Translations under genes and position numbers: made by a program
Assembly: GCA_020650975.1 (NCBI GenBank)
Contig: JAIPMN010017403.1
Coordinates: 1 to 28,702 of the forward strand
Source of the DNA: Apostichopus californicus
Taxonomy: Eukaryota > Echinodermata > Holothuroidea > Aspidochirotida > Stichopodidae
Direction: 5' to 3'
DNA: 28,702 nucleotides
Shown: in pieces, positions 1-10,100 of the stretch
Position numbering within the stretch: position 1 is the stretch's first letter
Layout of the letters: each line of letters begins with the position of its first letter
Notes under the pieces: model-generated
Told to the model about the DNA's origin: nothing
Seen by the model: only the letters and a program-made list of their open reading frames with translations
Databases searched by the model: none

Positions 1-449
1 TTCGAAGAACAGTTAATGAACTGTGGTTTGAGTGTGAGTTTACTATGTGCAACGCTATACAAGTACACCAACTGAGCATCGTAGTATATACGTTCGCGAG
101 TATGTACGTAATATATATGACAATCCAATATATATGGCAATCCAATGTGCTTACACGTGAGTTTATTTGCTGCGGAATTGGGAGTGCTAACTTCAAGTCG
201 CCTGTTTTGCCTATCTGCAAGCACTACGTCAATCACCATATTGATGCGTTCGAGCAAACGGTACTTTTGATGAGAAACTGGTGAATTTGAAAACCAAATT
301 TCTACAAGAAGAAAACGTCGAATGGGGACAATTTTTACATGGTTAGAAAGAGAAAAATAAGAACTACAAGGACAATGTATCAAAATCTTCCACCAGACAA
401 TTCCTTTAAGTGCTATATATTATAATACACAGTATATGATATTGCATAT

Positions 450-841
450 TATACAACACCTAATTATATTCCGGCCATTTGATTGGTCAATTGCTCTTCG
501 ATTGCATGCAAAATCCGCTCTATTGCACGCTATGAAATAGAACCATGCGTTATACTTTTTTGATAGCACTTTTTTCAATGGTAAGAGAGCAGAGAAACCT
601 GTCTGTTCAAAACAATCTGTTGCATGAGTGCATTTTACATCCAATTATATCCAAATTTGAAGGTGTTGTATAAAACAAATAATGAATGGTTTCCATTCGT
701 GCAATAGTGCAAATATTTCATGAGTTGAAAGATGTAATTTGTTCCATTCGACTCGACTGCGCCTCGTTGAATGGAACATTCCATCTTTCAACTCATAAAA
801 TATTTGCACTATTGCACTCATAACCATTCATTATTTGTATA
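450..841. mobile_element. Foldback/MITE-like insertion (~390 bp)
   Basis: Comparison with the neighbouring repeat unit, which runs straight from GATATTAT into TGTTACATATG, suggests an empty site. That makes about 450-841 an insertion. Its right part is a long imperfect palindrome (left arm about 668-749, loop 750-768, right arm 769-841) rich in TGCAATAGTGCAAATATTT. A short inverted pair ATACAACACCT / AGGTGTTGTAT occurs at about 451 and 660. There is no coding capacity, and the family is not assigned. Confidence 0.65.
668..841. repeat. Long palindrome (foldback) with ~70-80 bp arms
   Basis: The sequence around 676-749 reappears in reverse complement at 769-836, including ATAATGAATGG, GCAATAGTGCAAATATTT and GAGTTGAAAGATG. 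Only a ~19-base loop separates the arms. It would form a strong hairpin as RNA or single-stranded DNA. Confidence 0.88.
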
Positions 842-1128
842 ATGTTACATATGTATTAACACTCACCTCACATAAAAAAATTAATAATAATAAAGTGCTA
901 TGGAATATATTACACAGTAATAGTATGTGATATTATCTTATGTTACATATGTGTGTTACATATGTGTGTTACATAAATTATGTTACATATGTGTTAATGC
1001 TCCTCACATAAAAAAAAAACACTTAGGTGCTATGTAACATATAACACAGTATATAATATCACATTATGTCACATGTGTTAATATTTTGCATGAATAAAAT
1101 TTTGCATCTTTTGTTTTTTGAATTTCAG

Positions 1129-1182
1129 GGCGAGCAGGGCACTAATGGTGATCCAGGTTTCCCAGGAGTTGAAGGCATGATG
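1129..1182 (+). CDS. Collagen triple-helix exon, 54 bp
   Basis: Encodes [18 protein letters not shown] in phase 0. The acceptor is a T-rich tract ending TTTCAG and the donor is GTAAGA. This is the first collagen exon visible; the gene continues upstream of the window. Confidence 0.93.
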
Positions 1183-4100
1183 GTAAGATTGCACAAAGAA
1201 CTCTTTTGCACTTCCTTATGTTGTGCTTATAACTGAGTCATTGTATAAAAATTATGTTGTCAGTAAGAAAGAGAATACGACAAAGGGAAAAAAATAAGAT
1301 AGATTTCACAGAAAATGAAGAAAACATTTTACCGTTTTGCTTTTTTGTTGGATTATTTGTGTGATATTCTGTTTGGTGTATTATTGTTACAGTGTAGCCG
1401 TGTATCATGTTTGCTTTACTATCGATTGCTACTTCACCTGTCATTTCATCAATATATTGTAGCATTCTTTCATGTCTTATCTGTGTTTTAGGGAAATCAA
1501 GGAGCACAGGGTATCAGAGGACCACCGGGAACAAGAGGATTTAAGGTAATTTTCAGAACAGATATCTTTTATAGGGGTACAGTGGAAACATCTGAAAAGA
1601 TTTTAGATTCTTTCAAAGAAAAACAATATGCACCAACTTTATTTTGATATGTTGTAAACCAAGCCACTGCTAGTAATCCAGGTTATATATATAAATATAT
1701 ATATATATATATAAATATAAATAATTATATATATATATACCACTCTGTTCTATATCACTGTTTTTATATCATATTTCTATACGACTGTTTGAGAAATGGC
1801 ATTTGGGGGAGGGGGGTGGCTCGTCCAACAAAATGACTGAACTACTAAGTCTATCACACAACCCATTTGCCAGCTCCTCCCAGTCAGCACAAAACTCAGT
1901 AGTGACAAAAATTAATACATATTAGCCTTTTAATGTCATTTTGCAATTGTTTCAAGGACAGAGAAGTCATCCATGGGTGCTCTGTTATTTGTATGAAAGT
2001 ATTAAGTCTTAAAATGGTGGAATTTTCTTGTTTTCGGTAAATCATCTTACTTTGTCTTCATTTCCTTTATCAGGGTGCTTACGGTGAGCAAGGAACTGCT
2101 GGCGAATCAGGGGCAAAGGGCGGAAAGGTCAGTCCTTGAATACAATTCGAATTAAGTCTCCTAAGTCCGTGGTCTCTATACTGCAGAGTCTTAGCAAAAT
2201 ATCATCCTCTGCATATCCTTTGGATAGAAATTATTTGACAGAAATCCTGGTAGTCTTGGTACTGACCATGTTTGCCAGCCCTCCAGAATTATATCAGTCT
2301 CCATCCCCACCCCCCCCTCACCCCACTCGATCCCCACTTCCCAGTCCCCACTGACAGACAGAATGCTACAAAAATATCGTAGTGTACAGTACAAAAGTAC
2401 AAAATAAGTGCCAAAAAACATACAGTACAAAATTCAACTTTTTTCAAAGGTGACAAACTGTAGCACCATTTTGCATCTAGGCACACTGCCTTTTTACCAA
2501 ACCTTTCTCAAAGAGAAGGGGGAAAAGCCTCCCTTTAGACCCCTCCCCTGGGTGATTTAACATAATAGCCCCCTCTCCCCCAATCACCTATGTACAAAAC
2601 TAGTAGTTGTGCTCCTTGTGGTAGTTCTTGATGCTTGCACATGTGGAAATATCACACTCGCCAAATAACTTAAATTTAATGTACCCATGCTCTCTCCATT
2701 TTGTTGTAAAATGGATGAAAATAAATCTCTCAGCTCTTACTATTTATATAGATTGAGATTGTTTATCAAATTTGATCTGTTACATTTTGTTGACATCTTT
2801 TTTGTCCTCCAGGGAACTTCAGGTGATTTTGGAGACCCTGGCCCCGCTGGGGACTTTGGTAGTAGGGTAAGTACTTTTCTTCTGATGAATATTAAACTGG
2901 ACGTCATAGAGCAATACTGGGAAACTATGAAAATTAAATGTTACGTTTTTTTGTGATGTCAAGTCTACAAGTATATAAACAAACAAATTATACGTCGTCG
3001 GGTATTTTTGCCTTTTTTTGCCGCAACGAATCTTTGACATTAACTCAGGGGTTGGTCACGAAACAAGTCTTGCAGGCCACAGCAAAGTGTTGTGTCCGGT
3101 CTGGTGCCCTAGATGCTTGAGGACGTTTGCTCTTTCATGATAAAAATTGAAAATACTGGGTCATTTTGGAAGTAGGGCCCTCTTTTGCAAACTCCCCCAA
3201 AAATGTACACGTTTTGGGTTTTCTACATTCGGTAATGAATCGCAGCTAGCTGTGATATTTATGCTCCTGGATGAAAAGTGTGATTATTTGAAAGGAAAAT
3301 GATTTTCAAAGTTTGAAAGGATAATAGAAATTAACATTTTGAGTGTCTGCAAGTTTTTAAGTGGGTGCAAGTATAACTCACGTAGTATGATGAATTGACG
3401 ATATTTTCTCAGTTATTACAGGATATTATAGTAAGTTTTGAAAAGAAAACAAAGATGTCAAAATAGTTAAGCAAAGCACACATAAAGTGAGAGTAAAGTT
3501 GCACACTGTATCGTGTAATAGAAGACTATTTTTGGAGAAAACCAAAACATATGACTACAAAATAAAATTTGCAAACTGACCTGCAAGCAAAATTTCAAAT
3601 AGGAATAAAATTTCTTAATTTTCTTGCTCCTTGAAAAGTTTGCATTTGCAAAAGTTTTGCCATTGCAAAATTTTGAAGAATCCTTTTAGAAATGTGTTAT
3701 TATGCAGGTATTTTATGAAATGGATGTTTATTGTGACAAAGCAGACAGACACTGCCATTCAGATATATTTATATGTTTAAAGTAATTTGTTATTGTTTTC
3801 TTTCTCTTTTTTAATTAATTTGGGAACCGTTCAGGGCCCAGAGGGTTCTCCTGGTACTATTGGTGGTTTAGGACACAAAGGGCCAAAGGTGAGATTTGAT
3901 ATAATTAAACTGTCACTTTGATTGCAATAATGTTGTGGTTTGTTGAGTAGTATGTGAAAACAAGTATAAGTACATTGTTGTTGCTATACAGAAAAAAAAT
4001 ATTGGCAAGATGCGAAGGTTGCAAACTAACGTCTGTCTTACTTGCATCTATCAAATTCTCTGAGGAGCAGTTTGAACTATTGGCTGGTAACATGTTTCAT

Positions 4101-7100
4101 GTGGCTGGTAGCCAGGGGAGGGGTGGGGGAAGGCATTCTGGGGCAATGCCCCCTAAATTTTGATTACCCCCCCATTTTTTTTCTTAAAATTTATGGTTTC
4201 AGTAAAGGACCCCTATGGTGGATCCATGCAAATGCGCCCTCAAACAATAATTCTGCCCCTCCAAACAAACACTCTGCCCCTCCAAATTTGACAAGCTGGC
4301 TACGGGCCCGGGATCACAATGATGCTTCTGTGGAATCAGCAGTGACCAGAGAGATAGAGAGCTAGTTTGCTTAAATTAATGTGGTCGGAAACCACATAAT
4401 TAGATATTTACACCATTGCAATCTGATTGCATATTTCTTTGATTTTTTCAGATGTGTTTTTGCTGCATGCATGATGTAATCTATAAATGGTCAGCTTAGA
4501 AGGGAGATATGAAATTCTTGATTTTATTCTCATTAGTCCAAAGACTTCATGTAAATTGTTTACTTTGATTATCTTAAAATTTACATTTCTTAAATTTAGA
4601 GAGCCGGATATTCATGTAAAGTCTTTCTCTTGTTCCTAGGGACATAAAGGAATAAAAGGTTTTAATGGGACTTTAGGGGACATTGGACCCCCAGGCACCA
4701 AGGGTGATCCTGGGAGACCTGGTGTTAAAGGTCAACATGGCAGTAATGTAAGTATATCTAACCTTTACCTTTTCCTTTCATTTTAACATATTTTTTCCTC
4801 GTATTATCTAGTATCACTGAAAAATCATAACTTTTTGGTATATTATAAAGGAAGATTCATTTTAAAATATTGAAAGTTTGAAATCCATTTTATAATCAAC
4901 TTCAATTAACTTATGTTAAAGATGGAGGGAACGTGTGTGGCTGGGTTGTCTAACATCTCATTGTGTGGTAGTATGTATATTTTTTTGTTGATCCTCCTGC
5001 AAGCAGGAACTCGCAAAGAAGCCTCATTGGCTTTAATATCAAAGCCGCAAGCTGACCGAAGTCAGTCTCTTAGATTCATAATTAATGTCCATGATTATGA
5101 ATTGTCAATTGTCAACAAATCTGTAACTGGACGACATACATAAATCTTGGAGTGACTCGAACTGGGGACCTTATGATCGGAAGGCGCCGGCGTTAACCAC
5201 TAAGCTAGCACTCCTGGTTGTTTTTGACATATGTCTTGTGAAGCTGATAGGTAGTATCACTGAATATGGTACAAATGAGTCAAGGTATATTCATTTATTT
5301 TATTTCCTTGTCTTTTTAATCAGGGTGAAATTGGACCAAAAGGTATACCAGGTAGTCCAGGCAGGCCAGGTCTAGATGTGAGTATTTTTCCAACAAATAT
5401 TAAAAATATTAATAACAAAAAGGAAGAATATTTGTTCTCTCTACCACAGACTTTCAAGCCTTTTTGGTTCCTTGCTTTAGCAAAGGAACTTATGTAGTCA
5501 GGTTGGCATGTGCGTGTGTGTCTGTGTGTGTGTCTGTGACACTTGCTTGGGTACACTGTAACTCAACAAGGGAAAGTTGAACTAAACTCAAACTTGGTAA
5601 ATAGATCTGCCATAGTGAGAAGGTGTGCCCTATTGTTTTTTGGTGCCTGTGAAGGACACCATAGGTCAGTTAGAGGCCAAAAACCAAACTATTAAAAACA
5701 GCAATAACTCCCATTGACAGGGTCCGACATGGTTGATATTTTGGGAGTAGGTGTGAATGGGGTAAGGGATCGTTTCCAAACATAACGGTCATGTGAGCCA
5801 AGGTCAACAAAGGTCAATTAGGGGTCAAAACTAGTATTTTTGCAATAACTTGAGAACAAAATGTCCGTCGAGGTTGGGAGTTACGCTATTGTAATTCAAT
5901 TGTCGACCCACATCTAGGTGACCTTTGACCTTAGGTTGAACTCTGGTGACCTATATTAGTTTCTTTAGTTATTTGAATTTTCGTAGCCATATTCCAATCT
6001 CAAAGGTACCTTTTGATCAATATGGTCCATGGGTTGACCCCTGTGCGACGTTCCTGTGCGAAGTTATCAGAGGTCAAGGTTTTGTTTGGTTTTAATAAGT
6101 ACATGTGGTTAGGATGTTCGTACAGACTTGTCATGTTGCTTTTTTGAATCAGTGTGTCATCAAGACGTCCACCATATCATTCTAACAACCACCCACCCCC
6201 ACCCTCCCTGCCTCCCACGTTTAAAATTGTTGACTTGGCCAAGTAAGCCTACGTTCGACATAAGCATGCTGTATCGCATAAGAGTGTATACACACTAACA
6301 TCATTGTAGTAGTAAAGTCAACGGGGGTTTATTTCCTAACAAAAATGCGCTTCCTTCTTGATGACAATAACCGTCTTAACTTCACCCTTGACAACAACCT
6401 TCAAATAAATGACGTCAGAAAAAAATCTAATCTGTCTTCTTCTGTATTACAAAATTTTAATTATTCTGCCCTTGATAACTTAGTAACCAAACAGGACTCT
6501 CAACCGTACACTGTATGCCGAATCAAACACATACGTTATATCATTGATATATATAGATCTCCATATATTGGGGTAAAGCCTCAGTAGGCCTACTGACTTA
6601 TAGAGAATATAGATATTACAGCAATACACAAAACCTCCCTAACTATTGATATTTGTAACCACCTGTGTCTTCATATATGGTTAACACCGCCATTATTCAG
6701 TTTTCCTTTATAGTGCTATTTTTATTCAAACTGTAACAATGGCACCAATTATGAGATTATACTGGCTATTGTTAAATATGGCTTTTGATAAGAGGCAGTC
6801 AACTATATTAGAAGTTGCTATGCAAAAAATGAAATTCTTTCTATTAAGTTCAACTTCATAATAATAATAATAAACTGCGGTTTGAATACCGGTATCTATA
6901 TCAGCCAATATGCCGTATACTGGCTATTGTTAAATATGGCTTTGATAAGATGCAGTCAACTATATTAGAAGTTGCTATGCAAAAAAATCAAATTCTTTCT
7001 ATTAAGTTCAACTTCATAATAATAATAATAAAACTGCGGTTTGGAATATCGGTATCTAAAGAGTTAATTAATAAGCCTATATAACCATCACGCTCCATTG

Positions 7101-10100
7101 CTCTCCAAATATTGTTATGAAATGCGTGTTATTGTGACTTCATATAAAAATATGCCCCTATATATAAATATATGTACATTGGACATGTTGTACAAGATAG
7201 GCCTAACATGCATTTGTGATATACCATATCAGAAGTATTGCAGTATCAGAAGTATCAGTATCAGAAGTCAGAAGTATAGCCAGCAGCTGGTGACCCTAAA
7301 CTTAGAGTGTCACAACATATTTTGTTCATCATTTTAAGATAGTGAACAACTTAATTGGGTTTAAAACTGTAGCCATATTCTGTTCAATTCTCAAAATTGA
7401 CAATATTATCAGCAAAGAAGTACTTGGATAAAGCGAGTGCATAAGACAATCATAAACAGAAGTGACTGACCGCCCGGGTCTGCAAAATCTTCAATTTGGA
7501 AATTTGTTAAAGTTGAATTGGTTTGTATGCTGGAAAGATTATCTTTACTTTTCACTGGATTTATGTTGACTTAATGAATTAGTTTCTTTCCTTCCATCGG
7601 ATACAATGGAATGAACGCTAGGCGGAGGGTTCGACCTTTAAACTCTATCATTATCATCACAGTTTATGAGCCTAAAAGGGAATTTATGACAGTGATATTA
7701 CTCTGATATAACAGTTTAAAAGGAAATACAGGAAAGGTATTTCGTCTGTAGAGATATTACGTGCGGAAAGTTCTGTTAATAGCAGTTCATTTTTGTCATT
7801 TACGGACATGGCTTCTCCTAAATTTATCTCCGTAATCTGTAGTTTGTACGCCATCTTGTGCGTACGATGGATATACAAAGCTGTAGTACCTGTTCTAAGT
7901 AGTGATGACAGTTTCGTAAAATCACGAAGGGTCTGGAAGGATTCCGATCTAGATATTAGGTCGAATGCTGCAAATGCCGACACAACTGTCGTACAGCCAA
8001 TCAGTGACAAGGACCTCTACAACGTGATTATTATAGGATATGGCAGATTCGGTTATCACAGATTTCCAGAACATTGCGACTGTAACGGTGACCCGTATTA
8101 CGTAACAAATGAGACTCGTGGCATAAAGGACGCCGACGCCGTGGTATTCACCGTTGGAGCGCAGCGTCGGATGACCTTGGATGACTGGCGGCGGTACCAC
8201 AGAGAGAGAAGTCCCTCACAACTGTGGGTACTGGGTACACGCGAGTCCCCGTTGACTTGCATAGCCGTCCAGCCGCCGGACGATATGAAGATGGTGTACA
8301 ATCTATCATTTACTTACCACAGCAGATCCGACTTTCCGACCCCGTACGGATTTTATACAAAGTACGCCACACAACAATACGGCTCCGTGAACTGGTACTC
8401 TAAGAAGAGTAAACTCATCCAATGGTCCAGTTCGCATTGCCCTCTGTCGCCGAGGCATTATAAGAGAAGGGACTTTGCATATGCATTGAAGGAACATATT
8501 AATATCAGTATGTACGGTACTTGTGGCGATGGTCGCTTCGACGGTGAAGAATACACGCAAGCGGTGACGGAACATAAATTTGCCCTCATTCTGGAAAATA
8601 GCTGTTGCGCCGAGTACGTAACGGAAAAATTTTGGGACGCTCTACTGATACATAATCAAGTACCAGTGGTTTACGGAGCAACTCGAGAAGAATATGATAG
8701 AATAGCGCCACCGAAATCGTATATATTTATTCAAGATTTTTCATCCTTAGAGGAACTCGCAGGTTTCATTACTAAAGTCGGTTCTAGCGAGATGGAATAC
8801 AACGCATATCACTACTGGAGGAGATTAGGTTACGTAACCAAACAGAGAGATCCGGAGGACCGGATCTACCATTGTAACTCAATATGCAGAATGTCAGATA
8901 CAGTGAAAGAAGCGAGAGCTGGTAAGAGATTCCAGTTTGACGACACGAGTGACGTTTATTTCGGAGGCTGTCGTGACTGTCAGAAAGAAACAGATATGTT
9001 ACTGAATAAAAATTGACTTCAGATTAAAAATTTTTTTTTAAAAATCCCCTTTGACGCAACGAGACGTGACGTGTATTGGAGAATATTGTGATTTCATGTC
9101 CGAAAGAAATAATTGATATGTTACTGAATAAAAATTGACTTCAGATTGAAAACAAATTAAGTTTAATGAAACGAGAACGTGACGTGTATTTCGGAGAATG
9201 TCGTGATTTCATGTCCGAAAGAAATTTAAAAGGTTACTGAATAAAAATTGACTTTAGATTGAAAACAAATTTACTTTGATGAAAGGAGATGTGACGTGTA
9301 TTTCGGAGAATGTCGTGATTTCATGTCGGAAAGAAATTGATATGTTACTGAATAAAAATTGACTTCAGATTGAAAACAAATTTATTTTGATGAAACGAGA
9401 TGTGACGTGCATTTCGGAGAATGTCGTGATTTCATGTCAGTATAAGAAACTGATATGTTACTGAATAAAAATTGACTTCAAATTGAAAACAAGTTTGTTG
9501 AAACGAGACGTGACGTGTATTTCGGAGAATGTCGTGATTCCATGTGAGAAAGAAATTGATATGTTACTGAATAAAAAATTGACGTCAGATAATCTGACTA
9601 TCAAACCTATGTATAGTCCGTACTTTTATTCGTAGATAATTATAACTTCCTGTACTCGTACACTCAGCCGCACACCCTGGTTTGTACTTGTAATTTTTTA
9701 GGCATTTTGGAAACCTAGCAAAGGTTACTGTATAAGAAGACTTGTATACGCACTTAGAGCCTTCATTGCACTCATTGGTGCTCCTTAAAGGCATTGAAGA
9801 CTCGCCCCAAAGTGCTTGCCGCCCTCTGAAAAAAGTTAACTTTCCATTGCTTGCAAGTGAAGTTTTTCTTGTCGCTACAAAATGCGGACAGTAATGAAAC
9901 GTGATATCTTTTATCTGGACCTGAGATGTCCATCGCTGCTTACATAGCATCACTGTGTTGTGGGTATTGACCGTAGCTGCATGTATTGACTGTACACTAG
10001 TGTTTAATTACGGACGGTAGCAAGCTGTGTGTGTATTTTCTGGGATCGATGGTGGTGTATAACACTTCTGTTACACCTCATTCGAAACTAGGTCAGATTA

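Larger units (their letters stand above)
408..1085. repeat. Diverged tandem repeat (3 units), first unit split by an insertion
   Basis: A module of the form GTGCTAT, then ATAACACAG, ATAT, and TGTTACATATGTG followed by CTCACATAAAAAA recurs. Units start near 410, 893 and 1026. Unit 1 is interrupted between about 450 and 841. Unit 2 has an internal expansion of a TGTTACATATG motif at about 940-990. It lies in the intron before the first visible collagen exon. Confidence 0.7.
5460..6165. repeat. Interspersed repeat rich in AGGTCA half-sites
   Basis: Begins with a GGTTCCTTGCTTTAGCAAAG-type hairpin (5466-5489) and a TG-rich tract (5509-5538), then contains many AGGTCA/TGACCT words, including a DR4 and a DR1. 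The layout resembles a dispersed noncoding repeat of marine invertebrates as I remember it. No terminal repeats or target duplications were found, so the limits are approximate. Confidence 0.5.
5378..7807 (+). other. First part of the 6.2-kb collagen intron, upstream of the fucosyltransferase
   Basis: Holds an interspersed repeat (about 5460-6165), a tandem duplication (6761-7058), a short minisatellite (7218-7275) and the presumed fucosyltransferase promoter and 5' UTR. I see no convincing TATA box near 7808. AT-rich stretches at 7140-7175 are the only candidate and lie far away. Confidence 0.6.

Noticed and set aside
45-284. A 79-codon open frame at the left edge
   Set aside because: Low-complexity AT-rich peptide within collagen intron or flank, with no splice or motif support.
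5149-5214. A genuine tRNA gene on the minus strand
   Set aside because: It is only 66 nt, its anticodon arm does not fold into a 5-bp stem with a 7-base loop, and it is joined to a SINE body with an A-rich tail.
6410-6417. A perfect CRE (TGACGTCA)
   Set aside because: A single 8-bp word 1.4 kb from the nearest gene start, with no supporting context.
6345-6587. An 80-codon plus-strand open frame
   Set aside because: No recognised motif, splice partner or conservation argument. The composition looks like chance or an old element remnant.
7793-7810. An upstream TTG start five codons before the fucosyltransferase ATG
   Set aside because: Animal nuclear genes rarely start at TTG, and the ATG at 7808 has good context (G at -3 and +4).
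7684-8575. Minus-strand open frames opposite the fucosyltransferase
   Set aside because: They are shadows of the GT10 coding region, with no start context, motifs or splice logic of their own.
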